NCBI GenBank assembly: GCA_037127255.1
Contig: JBANSL010000004.1
Coordinates: 4,092,001-4,156,000 of the forward strand
Origin: Persicaria tinctoria
Lineage: Eukaryota > Streptophyta > Magnoliopsida > Caryophyllales > Polygonaceae
DNA: 64,000 nucleotides
Reading direction: 5' to 3'
A program made the translations under genes and the position numbers. Below, piece after piece: positions 45,801 through 55,177 of this stretch. Numbering within the stretch: the stretch's first letter is position 1; every line of letters begins with the position of its first letter. The notes beneath the pieces are model-generated. The model worked only from the letters and a program-made list of their open reading frames with translations, did no database searches and was not told where the DNA came from.

Positions 45801-46788
45801 TAACTGAGCCAGTCCCAACAACCTTGCAGAGAGCATCATTCCCCATGGATACATTGCCCCCATCAGCACGGCTATATGTTGCAAACAACTCCCTTTTAGG
45901 ACATATATGATAGGACGCCCCAGAGTCAAGATACCACACATCAGCCCTGTGTGTGTGATCATCAGCTAACAGAACAATATCCTCCTCAGAAGTATTGCCA
46001 CGATCAGCTACTGCTGCAGACCCAGATTTCTCTTCCTCTTGCTTCTTCTTTTTCGGACAGTCATTCTTCCAATGACCTTTCTCCTTGCAGTAGTTACAAA
46101 CATCGTTTGGTTTAGGGCCTGATTTGCGATCTTGCCGATGCTTCTTCTTATTGCCCTTTCTACCATCAGATTTGCCTCCGTTTGCCACAAGCCCGGAAGC
46201 CTGATTGTCTGTAACCGACCCGGTTGCCTTCAGACGCAACTCTCTGCTGTGAAGTGACGATCTAACCTCTTCCAACGTGATGGAGTCCTTCCCAACGACG
46301 AACGACTGAACGAAGTTCTCGTATGTGGGGGGTAGGGATACCAGCAGAATTAGGGCAGCATCTTCGTCCTCCACCTTAACATCAATATTACGCAATTCAA
46401 GTAATAAAGTGTTAAGTTGATCAAGATGATCTCTGAGTTGTGTACCTTCCTGCATGCGTAGCCCGAACAACCGTTGTTTCAGAAGCAACTTGTTCGTCAG
46501 GGACTTTGTCATGTACAAAGACTCCAACTTTAGCCACAGTTTGCTTGCGGTTTCCTGATCAGCAACTTCTGTTATGACATCGTCTGCGAGACACAACATA
46601 ATCGTCGAATGAGCCTTCTCCTCCAGAAGGCCGTACTCAGCGGTGGTTGTATCTGCCCCCTTCTTGTCGGCGGCCAACGGTGTCCATAAGCCTTGCTGTT
46701 TCAGCAAAGCCCGCATCTTGATCTGCCACAGACTGAAAGAATTTCTTCCAGTAAACTTGTCGATCTTCAACACAGAACCAGACATCAT
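42829..46788 (-). CDS. Ty1/copia gag-pol polyprotein, intact frame
   Basis: 1319 codons without a stop. Order: UBN2-type Gag ([18 protein letters not shown], from about residue 12), CCHC zinc knuckle [14 protein letters not shown] near 231, aspartic protease [12 protein letters not shown] near 285, integrase with HHCC ([18 protein letters not shown]) and D-D-E ([30 protein letters not shown]), reverse transcriptase ([35 protein letters not shown]) and RNase H ([29 protein letters not shown]). This order, integrase before RT, defines copia; motifs suggest the Tork/Tnt1 lineage. Two ATGs stand in tandem at 46788 and 46785. It would make the particle and enzymes of the element. All catalytic residues looked for are present. 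Confidence 0.95.
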   Translation of the reverse strand: MMSGSVLKIDKFTGRNSFSLWQIKMRALLKQQGLWTPLAADKKGADTTTAEYGLLEEKAHSTIMLCLADDVITEVADQETASKLWLKLESLYMTKSLTNKLLLKQRLFGLRMQEGTQLRDHLDQLNTLLLELRNIDVKVEDEDAALILLVSLPPTYENFVQSFVVGKDSITLEEVRSSLHSRELRLKATGSVTDNQASGLVANGGKSDGRKGNKKKHRQDRKSGPKPNDVCNYCKEKGHWKNDCPKKKKQEEEKSGSAAVADRGNTSEEDIVLLADDHTHRADVWYLDSGASYHICPKRELFATYSRADGGNVSMGNDALCKVVGTGSVRFRTDDGKFRTLEDVKHVPSMTKNLISLTVLDDKGLRYTGYGGKLRVFRGSDVVLQGVKRGKGTLYTLQGSSVTGAAAAVSAGVQEADLTRLWHMRLAHMSERGMQILSKADLLGGHKAQSLEFCEHCVFGKLHRSKFPKAVHQTKGTLDYIHSDCWGPSRVQSLGGHKYFLSLIDDYSRMTWVFMMRHKSEAFSKFREWKTLVENQTGKKVKRLRTDNGLEFCSSEFDGFCRDEGIARHHTVRYTPQQNGVAERMNQTLLAKARCMLSNSGLERRFWAEAVSTACYLVNRSPHTGIDCKTPYEVWTGKAADYSNLRVFGCIAYYHVDEGKLEPRAKKGVFMGYGTGVKGYRIWSDSKIILSRSVVFDESSLLNSRKKTSDAVEKEAVAEEVELDFIPSESQIPDLVTNQSGTIESDTAETEAIPLDTGAGGATHRSIALDRPRRDDIRPPARYRSDELVGYALQVAEEVEDDAPSTYKAAISGDESAQWLEAMGEEMESLQKNQTWELVKLPADRKVITCKWVFRKKEGLSAAEGIKYKARVVARGFNQREGVDYNEIFSPVVRHTSIRVLLAMVAHQDLELEQLDVKTAFLHGELEEEIYMSQPDGFQVPGKENHVCRLKKSLYGLKQSPRQWYKRFDSYMVQLGYNRSSYDCCVYHNSLDDGSRIYLVLYVDDMLIAAQNKSDVQKLKDCLSAEFDMKDLGAARKILGVEIYRDRKQRKLFLSQEGYIKKILSRFGMSSAKSIDTPMASNSKLGMYTLQTEEEKEYMSKVPYASAVGSLMYAMVCTRPDLAFAVSVVSRFMVQPGKEHWQAVKRIFRYLRGTTDVGLCYGNDIECLVAGFSDSDYAGDVDSRRSMTGYVFTLGSSVVSWKATLQPTVTLSTTEAEYMALTEAAKEGIWLKGLVNDLGLHQDQALVYCDSLSAICLTKDQVHHEKTKHIDVRYHFLRNEKRIRVKKVGTADNPADMFTKPVPESKFQHCLDLLNITSW

Positions 46789-46807
46789 TCTCGGCGGAAT
46801 TCAACGA

Positions 46808-46823
46808 CCTTGCTCTGATACCA
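46808..46823 (-). other. Primer-binding site (initiator Met tRNA)
   Basis: In element orientation TGGTATCAGAGCAAGG, complementary to the 3' end of plant initiator tRNA-Met, three bases after the 163-bp LTR. The gag start follows only about 20 bases later. Confidence 0.9.
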
Positions 46824-46826
46824 GTT

Positions 46827-46989
46827 TGTTAGGGGAATTCTTGTTGGGCCCGACCAGAAAGCCCAACATATAAGCCGAACCGGGGCACCATCCCAAAACC
46901 AATTGGCGTTAGGTGGAGTAGCCCATCCACTTATATGTTAGGTTCAGAATCATCCCACTTCCGATGTGGGATTCACAAGTGTCCCAACA
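46827..46989 (-). repeat. 5' LTR (163 bp), unrelated to the 3' LTR
   Basis: Bounded by TGTTAGGGGA next to the primer-binding site and GTCCCAACA at the target duplication. Contains ccaaaaccaattggcgttag and cttccgatgtgggat, features of a different family of short LTRs; a related block lies at about 17428-17512. None of the 481-bp 3' LTR is found here. Confidence 0.85.
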
Positions 46990-47275
46990 TAACGTTTATA
47001 GACCGTTTGAAGATAGATCCTTTCATCGATCCATTATCAAAATTTATAACCTCTACCCACTAACGACTGACAAACAACATAACCAATATGTCGTTTTTTA
47101 ACATAAATAAAACACAGCTAATTTATCGCTTTTCCAAAAAAAAAAAAAAAAAACTAACGAACTTTTCATCCTCCAACGAATATATACACATGCGCGAATG
47201 TATGTTACAATAACTTCACCGTTTTCCTGACACATCTCATTTCTCGTACAGAACAGTAAAAACCCATACTTATTA
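46990..47275 (+). repeat. Satellite-like tandem repeat, right part
   Basis: Resumes at taacgtttatagaccg and continues through gtttgaagatagatcctttc, aatatgtcgttttttaacat and aacttttcatcctccaacg to gtacagaacagtaaaaaccc, matching 41820-42090 almost base for base. An A18 run sits where the left copies have A9-A11. Confidence 0.85.
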
Positions 47276-47815
47276 CCGATTTGTACCGTCATCGAATCGA
47301 TCAATTTCCTACGAATCTCCATATCGCCTAAATTGCTCGTATGCCAGATACTTTCGTGCATCCTCTATCTCGACGGATCCCTGAAGATAGATCACCATCT
47401 ACCACACACTAACATTGGAAAGAAGCCCTTTTTTTTACCGTCCAAATGCGGTAACTCCGGATAAATCACCCCCCAATTCACCGCAAAGATAAACCAATTT
47501 GGATTCCCCTCCAATCAAAAAAAGGAAAAATACCAATTTATTCAAAAAATAATAATTAATTTCCAAATTTGGGGTAAACAAAATGAAGTTCCACAGAGTG
47601 AGAACCACTTGGAGTTATAGTAGCGGAGTTTGTTACGTGACGTAACAAATTTGAGTGCCAAAAACAGGCATAAAAGGAGGTGCCCATCCTCTACCTATCT
47701 CCTCCTAGATTTGTAACGTGGCTTTGGGTTTCCATTTCTTTATAAGAAGACGACGCAAATTGAAGATTTGGTAGACGAAGAAGACGACGAATAAGAAGAA
47801 GCTTTTCAAGGCGCG
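47276..47815. other. Non-coding interval upstream of an orphan exon
   Basis: No gene seen. From about 47690 the sequence becomes richer in gaagaagacgacg, likely untranslated leader or chance. Confidence 0.35.
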
Positions 47816-47863
47816 GTGGATCAGTATAAAAGTCGAGCGGGTAGAAGGCGTTTCCCACCATAA

Positions 47864-48079
47864 ATGACAACGATTTTCTTGGAGCACTCCATCCATCTCG
47901 ATCCGATCTCCACTGGTCTGGCTTTCCGAGTGCTCCTCCGGCCCGCATTGTCTACCGATACTACTTCCTCCCCGTCGCCGGAGACCGACGAATTCGCCGT
48001 CTGCAACGTCAGGGAGAAGGTCCCTCTTCTTTCATTTCCCCTTTGTTTATTTATTTATTTATTTAAACTATGTTCTTGA
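47864..48079 (+). CDS. Unrecognised open frame, possible first exon
   Basis: A TATA-like box (gtataaaag) lies at 47824-47832, 32 bases before this ATG, unusually close for a promoter. The frame begins MTTIFLEHSIHLDPIST and may splice after ...CNVREK at gtccct (48022), which is a poor donor. GC content and a lack of stops on both strands over 47820-48010 suggest coding history, but no downstream exon was recognised and a minus-strand frame overlaps it. It may be a gene remnant. Confidence 0.25.
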   Translation: MTTIFLEHSIHLDPISTGLAFRVLLRPALSTDTTSSPSPETDEFAVCNVREKVPLLSFPLCLFIYLFKLCS

Positions 48080-48918
48080 TTACATTTCGGACTCTCTAAC
48101 GGTGGATATACATATATAACGGTGGAGTATTTATTTTTCTATTTGATCTACGAGTATAGGTTAATCATTTATTTTTGAAAAAAGAAAAGAAAAGCGATTT
48201 GAATATATATTCTTTCAATTTACTTATTGAAATCTATTCACATTTTTACTTGTAATTTAATTGCTGTGGATTCTATTACAGATTTATTGGGGCTATTTTA
48301 AATAAAAAAAGTGAATTTAAAAAATGAGTAATCCACTTGATTAAAGATATATTGTTAGTGTGAACACTGTATCACGTGTGTAGGCGTGTGGTGTGGAGGA
48401 GGCGGATCCCAAAAGTAATCTATCTATACTGTAACGTCCTTAGTTTTTGTATATTTTTTCCGACCAAAAAAAAAATATGAGGTGGGAAATTAGAGTGGTA
48501 TTTTCAAAAGTAAGGTAATGGGCCTTCATTGGGCAAACAATTTGTATTTGGGCGCCCATTTATATTAAGAGGTACATTTTAAAGATAATCGGTTCATATT
48601 TTAATTATTTTTGATGAAAAGTTTTCCTACCGTAACTAGAAATAGTTGTCTATATAAAATTTTCAAAGCCAAAATCAATATCATGTATTTTTTTTTTAAA
48701 AAAAAACAAAATTTTAAATTTATTCATGTCCTCTTTTAATTTATTTCACTGAAATAAAAATAAATATATACATATATAAAGGATTTCATGATATTGTCCA
48801 CTTGCATTTTGTTGTAAAATTTCAAGAGTTTACCTAATGTATAGGGAATAGGTTGACCTTACAAATCATTAAAAGAGAATGGTTACCCTGATGGGGTGGC
48901 TGGCTCAATGATATGGAG
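48080..48918. other. AT-rich non-coding interval
   Basis: No gene, repeat or element end recognised. Confidence 0.4.
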
Positions 48919-49712
48919 TAGACCTGTCAAAACGTGACCCGACCCGAGGACCCGATCCGACCCGTAAAACGTGGATTTTGGCGCAAATATTTCAACCCGA
49001 AACCCGAAGCAACCCGAACCCGTTCAACCCGTAAATTTCTGGGTCGGGTTGGGTCGACCCGTGGGTCACCCGTTGGGTCAAGCTTTAAGATAATAAAAAT
49101 ATAAATAAATTACAATTTAACCTAATATTGAAATTTATTACTAATAATAATTAGGATTGAATATTATATTTTGCATCATCAACTTTACTTTATAATTTAA
49201 CATTACAATTTGTTATGTATATAAAATTACATATTACTATTGTAGCGACATTAATTATTTTTTTTCAATAATATAACTATTATTAGGATAATATAACAAT
49301 TTTAGATTTAGGAACTATGTAAATATTCATTAATAATACTCCATCTGTTTACTTTTAAATGTTGTTTACTATTCATGTATGGTTTTAAGGATGATAATAA
49401 TTATATAAAATATCCATTTTTATATTATATATAATTTCATACTTCAAAAACTAAAAAGAATGAAATTATAACAAGTAATAAAATTTTATTGATATTTTAC
49501 ATAATTTTATCATTTTAAAACAACGTGTATAAATAGTAAATGACATTTAAAAAATCATGGATGAGTAGCGCTCTTGACCCGTTGGGTCGACCCGAACCCG
49601 TTAAATATGGGTCTGGGTTGAGCATTTCACGACCCGTAACCCGAAATGACCCGACCCGGAATGGACCCGAAGCCGAGACGACCCGACCCACCCGACCTGT
49701 TTGACAGGTCTA
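48919..49712. mobile_element. hAT-type MITE with a nested Stowaway-like MITE
   Basis: Begins TAGACCTGTCAAA and ends TTTGACAGGTCTA (perfect 12-13 bp inverted ends), with GACCCGACCCG-rich subterminal DNA on both sides, as in the hAT derivatives at 17.6 and 7.7 kb. The expected 8-bp duplication is not clean: tatggagt occurs at the left flank and again 7 bases beyond the right end. Non-coding. Confidence 0.75.
49337..49567. mobile_element. Stowaway-like MITE nested in the hAT-type MITE
   Basis: Element 49339-49565 begins CTCCATCTGTTTACTTTTAA and ends ttaaaaaatcatggatgag, flanked by TA. Diverged compared with the other copies, so probably older. Confidence 0.65.
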
Positions 49713-50403
49713 GTCTAGTATGGAGTAAGAGGGATTAATAGGAGGTCTTAAGTTTGTTTCCTGTCTCTTTCCTTCCCTTGGGTGAAAAAAGGAAGGTTTA
49801 CATTGCTTCATACCATTGGGTCTAGTCGGTCGGTACTAACTGATTTGCATGGTGCATTACTCGATCTTACCAATTGGTTCATGTGTTTAGGGTTTACCAC
49901 TAAAGATGGTCAGTTTTAAGGCATGCTTTAAGACATAGGTTATAAAATCCAAAATTTTATTCTGTTATACACTACTGACATTGTTGGCCTCTCGATATAT
50001 AGATTTTATTTTTGAAAGTGACCTGTCTCTCTTGCATAGGTTAGAAAAATCGAGATTTTATTCTGGTACCCTCTACTAATATTGTTGGCCTCTCGATATA
50101 TAAATCCTATTTCTGAAAATGACATATCCCTCCCTCCATTTATCCTCTATATATTCACTCACCCTCTCCCCTCTTCTTCTCAAATCTCAAGCTTCCTCAC
50201 TTATATCCTCTCCCAATCCGTTTTCTACTTGTAGCCATTCATTCCATTCTTCTTCTTCTTCTTCCTCTCGCCCTCCATCAGGTTACATACAAATACATGA
50301 ATTTTAATCGAATTGTTGTAACGAGCTAATCGCTTTAGTACATACAAAAACAATATTTTTGATACTCGATCATGTTATATGGCGCAGGGCTAATATCCGA
50401 AAA
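49713..50403 (+). promoter_or_regulatory. Promoter and 5' UTR of the NPF7 gene
   Basis: A TATA-like box (tctatatattc) at about 50145-50155 is followed by a CT-rich leader (50160-50280). A 5'-UTR intron is plausible from catcag|gttaca (50282) to gcgcag|ggctaa (50388), leaving 16 bases before the start codon. A direct repeat (actactgacattgttggcctctcgatatata and actaatattgttggcc...) lies at 49970-50105. Confidence 0.45.
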
Positions 50404-53281
50404 TGGTTGTTATGGGTTCCCCACGCGACGAGGCTCCTAAGGTACTCCTCCATACTCTCAACACAACAATTTCTTACACTCTTCCATAGTGATTTTTTTT
50501 AAGTTATTGTTTGATACCACATATAATATAACCATACAAGTTTTGTCTTATGAGTTACTGTATATGTATGATTATTCACTCACATAAGTTTGACACTTTG
50601 GGTATCAAATCAACATCAAGATCTTGACGTGGCTGACACTGTTTAGTGTTTGCTATCACATATGATAAACGAGATTAATTAAATATACTGTATTATAGAG
50701 TGTGTCGTCACGCAATTTCTTTTCATTTTCTCCTGATTTTTTTTTAATTTGACTTTTTAATTGCAAAATGTAGAATAACGGAGCTGCGTTAGAACTAGAA
50801 AACAAATCTGTTGCGGAATCACATAGCCATCTTGTTAACATCCCGCAAGGCGCATCCGCGACGATTAACAACAACAACAATAACGACGAATTTGCGCCTA
50901 ACAATAAACTCACCATTGCCTCCAAGAATCGAGGCGGCCAGAAATGGGCGTTTCTGTTACTCGGTAATCGATCAAACTTGTATCGATTTGCATTTGCTGG
51001 TCAAATTTTATACCAAACGAGCCCTTAAATTTATAACACTTTTTTTTTTTGTTAAATTGGTGAATGTAGCAAACCAAGGGCTTGCAACTCTAGCCTTCTT
51101 TGGAGTGGGAGTGAACTTGGTGCTGTTCTTGACAAGAGTCTTAGAACAAAGCAACGCCGACGCCGCTAACAACGTCAGCAAGTGGACCGGCACTGTCTAC
51201 CTCTTCTCCCTCCTCGGCGCCTTCCTCAGCGACTCCTACTGGGGCCGCTACCTCACTTGTGCCGTCTTTCAAGTCATCCTTGTTCTGGTAATACTCCCTC
51301 CGTATCAGTATAATTGATCTTTTGACCAATTTTTCATGTAACAAAATATTTATCCCTTTAAAGATCTTTAATGGACAAAAAATTCTATTAATACTCCAAC
51401 TTCTCATACTATTTTTTTCATTAGTTCGTTTTTTCCACATTATTTATTTGCTATTTTATCTACTTCATCTGTTTCATAATAAATGTCGTTTGTCTTTTAG
51501 TACACGTTTTTTAAGAAGCTAGAAACTCTGTAAAATATTATTTTTTTAATATAAAATTATTAAAAAAAATTGATACGAAGGTTGTAAAAATACAGCGTTA
51601 ATTGACCCATCAGACTTTAACATTGATGATACTAATTAACAGTGTTGACTATTTTAGGGTTTGGTGGCGTTGACTTTAGCGTCATGGCTCTTCCTGATCA
51701 AGCCGGACGGCTGCGGCGACGGCATGCTGGACTGCGACAGCCCCTCGATGGCCGGCAGCTTCCTGTTCTACATCTCGATCTACATGGTGGCGCTCGGATA
51801 CGGGGGCCACCAGCCGACGCTAGCGACGTTCGGAGCTGACCAGTTCGACGAATCCAATCCGAAGCAAAAAGACCAGCTCACGGTCTTCTACTGCTACTTC
51901 TACTTCGCCCTCAACTTCGGGTCGTTGTTCTCCAACACCATCCTCGTCTACTACGAGAATATCGGTTACTGGAACATCGGCTTCCTGGTGTCGATGGCCG
52001 CTGCTCTCGTCGGCCTCATCTCTTACCTGATGGGGCGACGAAAGTATCGCTACGTTAAGGCGACGGGGAACCCTGTTCCCCGCGTCGCACAGGTTTTCGT
52101 CGCGTCGTTTCGCAAGTGGAATTTGACTGCTTCCCCGCCGGAGCATCTCTACGAGATCGAAGGCTCCGAGTCCTCCATTAAAGGCTGCAGAAAGATTGTG
52201 CATAGCACTGAATTCGAGTATGTTTTACTCGCATTAAATAAATTGATGCGACGAATTTTTTTTAGTTGCGGAACTTATTGTGCTGTTTGTTGTAGGTTCT
52301 TCGACAAGGCGGCGACGGTGAAGGCGGACTTAACGGAGGAGAAGAGGAATCCATGGAAGCTCTGCACGGTAACGCAGGTAGAGGAGGCGAAATGCGTGAT
52401 GAAAATGCTTCCAATCTGGCTCTGCACGATCATCTACTCGGTCATCTTCACGCAGATGGCGTCGCTATTCGTCGAGCAAGGCGACGTAATGGACACGCAG
52501 CTCGGCTCTCTGAAGCTCCCGGCTGCCAGCATGTCGGTGTTCGACATCTGCTCCGTTCTCATCTGCACCTGCCTCTACCGCAAGATCGTGGTCCCTGTCG
52601 CCGGGAGGCTCTCCGGCCACCCCCAGGGCCTCTCGGAGCTACAACGCATGGGCGTCGGCCTTATCATCGGGATCCTCGCTATGCTCGCTGCCGGAATCAC
52701 TGAGCTCCGGCGACTTGCCTATGTGGTCCCCGGCCAGCGCACGAGCACCCTCAGCGTCTTCTGGCAGGTGCCGCAGTATACCCTCGTCGGTGCTTCCGAG
52801 GTAAGTTCCAACGGAAAATCAAATTAGGGCAAAATTTCCAATTTCAAAACAAAATAAACCCGACACCACTTCTACTTTTGAATAGGTGTTCATGTACGTG
52901 GGGCAGCTGGAGTTCTTCAACGGGCAGGCGCCGGACGGAATCAAGAGCTTCGGGAGCTCGCTGTGCATGGCATCGATCTCGTTCGGGAACTACGTGAGCA
53001 GCATCCTGGTGAGGATGGTGATGAGCATCACGGCTAAAGGGGACAGCCCGGGATGGATCCCGGAGGACCTGAATTCGGGCCATATGGACCGGTTCTACTT
53101 CTTGATCGCGGCGTTGACCGCCGTTGACTTCGCGGCGTACGTGATGTGCGCGAGGTGGTACACTCCGATCAACTTCAGCGATGGGGCGGCCGATGATATC
53201 AAGCGCAAGGATATCGAGATGGATCGAGTTTTGTCCGACGTCGGCGGGGATGAGGGCGAGACAACTAGGAGAAGTGGCTGA
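50404..53281 (+). CDS. NRT1/PTR FAMILY 7 transporter (NPF7, NRT1.5/NRT1.8-like)
   Basis: Six exons: 50404-50442, 50774-50963, 51070-51287, 51658-52217, 52296-52800 and 52886-53281, in phase, 635 aa. The 78-bp intron 52218-52295 contains no in-frame stop and could be missed. A polar N-terminus with an Asn run is followed by the 12-helix MFS fold: NQGLATLAFFGVGVNLVLFL, NVSKWTGTVYLFSLLGAFLS, DSYWGRY, YGGHQPTLATFGADQFDE, ALNFGSLFSNTILVYYE, NPWKLCTVTQVEEAKCVMKM, LPIWLCTIIYSVIFTQMASL. These match NPF7 members, which move nitrate or potassium into or out of xylem in roots. The ExxER proton-coupling motif of most NPF proteins is absent from helix 1. Intron 3 holds a Stowaway-like scrap (actccctccgtatcag, 51293). 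Subfamily firm, member uncertain. Confidence 0.93.
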
Positions 53282-54406
53282 GGATTCAATTAGTGTTTCC
53301 GTTATATATGTGTAGTCATTGCGTTGGGTCTTTAATTTGCGGTGTTAAATGATTCATCAAGAAATTGATGATGATGGTGGTGGTTATTTGGGGTTTAAAT
53401 TTCACGTAGGGTTTGTTGCAAAAGTAAATCTTTTGCAGCATTATATAAGTTGCCTAATAATGTTGTATCGATCACTTGATCTTGTTGTGTATTGAGACAA
53501 TAAAACTAGAAAAGTTTGTGAGATCGATAATGAATTTCAATTATTAGATCAATGAAACAATTTTTAAGCTATAATATAATATAATAATTTTGTGTTGAGA
53601 AATGTGAAGAGACAAAGAGTCTCCCACACTGAAAATATGAGCAAACAAAACTTATTAATTTTAAGATGGAACATCAATCGGCTTATGGTGGAAGAGATGA
53701 TTCAATTCTTTTATCGTCATTTTATTTATAACTAAATTTAATTTAATACCTATAAATTAAATTGATCTAACAATTTTTATTTTAAAACTAATTCAAATAT
53801 TATTAAAGTTTAAATTAAATTGATCTAACAATTTTTATTTTAAAACTAATTCAAATATTATTAAAGTTTAAATCCAAAAGGTAAATTTTTTTTTTTAGAT
53901 CCTTTCTAGTTCAAGTGGGCTTAGCCCACTAGCCCCATAACCACTACACCAACTTGTGATTGGTAATCCAAAAGGTAAATTAATTTAATTTAGTGGTATA
54001 CATTTTTTTAAAAGACATAATGGTTCAATTTTGTAGACAACATTAAAAATTTAATCTTTCGAGCTAAGGTAACGTTACAATTTAAATCGAAATGTGCTAT
54101 TTGGTTCATACTTCATACCTTAATATGGTTAATGAACCTTAGTTTAAAGCGATCTTTAATTTCTTTTATGTCGTCACTTTTGCTAGTACTCTAAACTAAT
54201 TGTCATTTGTTTGGGAAAACTGGCCCCTCATCTATTTGATCTATAGACTTGTAGTGGTGTTGTCAATGGTATTTGAAAGAGAATGACGCCATGGTGTTGT
54301 CCATAAATTCTCCTGTTATGTAATTAGAATAATATGGTGGTGCATTCAAAGTCCAAATATACCTTTATCATCCCTAATATCCAACCAAACGAGACGTTAA
54401 TTCCAA
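53282..54406. other. 3' flank of the NPF7 gene; non-coding
   Basis: Contains the 3' UTR, then AT-rich DNA. A 60-bp phrase (aaattgatctaacaattttt... attcaaatattattaaagttta) is tandemly duplicated at about 53757-53875. At 53885-53965 the minus strand reads accaatcacaagttggtgta then gtggttatgggg, a possible SINE-like head; see findings. Confidence 0.4.
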
Positions 54407-54893
54407 TCACCAATAAGGATGGCAATGGGCAGGTGGGGGATGGATGTCTTACTTCCGTTATCTAACCCACCATCCAATCTGATCCGTCACTCACTTAATG
54501 TGTCACCCGTCTCGTTCAATTATCCCCCAATGATTAATCGGGTGGATCAGGTCATAATTCGGGTGAACTACGCCTTATCAAATTAAACAAATTTTTTTTA
54601 TAGAAAAAACATGCATCAACACTTGGTTGAGTAAATGACAATGCATCTATTAACACTTCAAGTTAGAACTATTAGAAATAAAAAAGACAATATAACAATC
54701 ATCAAAGCTTCAAACTAAAAGACATTAATTACAACAATCAAGTCGGGTGACTGGTGGGAAATGTCTTCACCCAAATCTGACCCGATCTATTATCCATGTA
54801 ATATTCGAATTATATCGGAATTTCACCCACCATATCAGGTCGGATAAGACGGATATCCGTCGGATGCGGATAAGATTGACATCATTCACCATT
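54407..54893. mobile_element. hAT-type MITE, second copy of the 7.7-kb family
   Basis: Element 54415-54885 (471 bp) begins AAGGATGGCAATGGGC and ends AAGATTGACATCAT, with aatgtcttcaccc and cggatatccgtcgg blocks shared with the copy at 7712-8338. It is flanked by TCACCAAT and TCACCATT, an 8-bp duplication with one mismatch. Non-coding and more diverged than the first copy. Confidence 0.8.
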
Positions 54894-55039
54894 ACCTCCC
54901 TTGGTCAATGCTGGTCAAATCTTCAGATCGGGTTGGTAAGAGCGGATAGCATCATCACAACGAGCACGTGGGGCCCGCCCACAGGTCAAGGTATTACGTG
55001 ATCCCAGACATCATAAAGCTGCATTTAAACCTAATTTTC

Positions 55040-55177
55040 AGATCCGCCCTCTCTCTGTCTCTCCCATCTAATCCGCTCTCTCTCTCTCCACCCCGCGCCG
55101 TTTCTACTCCAGATCGGTCTGACTTCTGAGAGCGTTCCTTTCCTCTCTCAACCTCATCTCTGATATTTGAGTCAAAG
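55040..55177 (+). promoter_or_regulatory. CT-rich leader of the KHZ-type gene
   Basis: A CT-rich stretch (ccctctctctgtctctccc and ctctctctctccacc, about 55046-55095) directly upstream of the start codon is typical of plant core promoters and 5' UTRs (Y patch). No TATA box was seen. Confidence 0.45.

Larger units (their letters stand above)
42225..46994 (-). mobile_element. Ty1/copia retrotransposon with unrelated LTRs
   Basis: Element 42230-46989 on the minus strand, flanked by TAACG on both sides (42225-42229 and 46990-46994). Order in element orientation: 163-bp 5' LTR, tRNA-iMet primer-binding site, short leader, one 1319-codon gag-pol frame, purine-rich tract, 481-bp 3' LTR. The coding part and both priming signals look intact, but the LTRs share no similarity beyond TGTT...AACA ends. 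The array it landed in continues directly on the right. Confidence 0.9.

Noticed and set aside
46827..46989. Idea that the short LTR is a Cassandra-type TRIM with a 5S rRNA-like sequence
   Set aside because: No 5S rRNA A-box or C-box sequence is present in the block.
52218..52295. Reading the NPF7 exon as continuous through 52218-52295
   Set aside because: The in-frame residues do not fit the family, whereas GT-AG splicing gives HSTEFEFFDKAA, which does.
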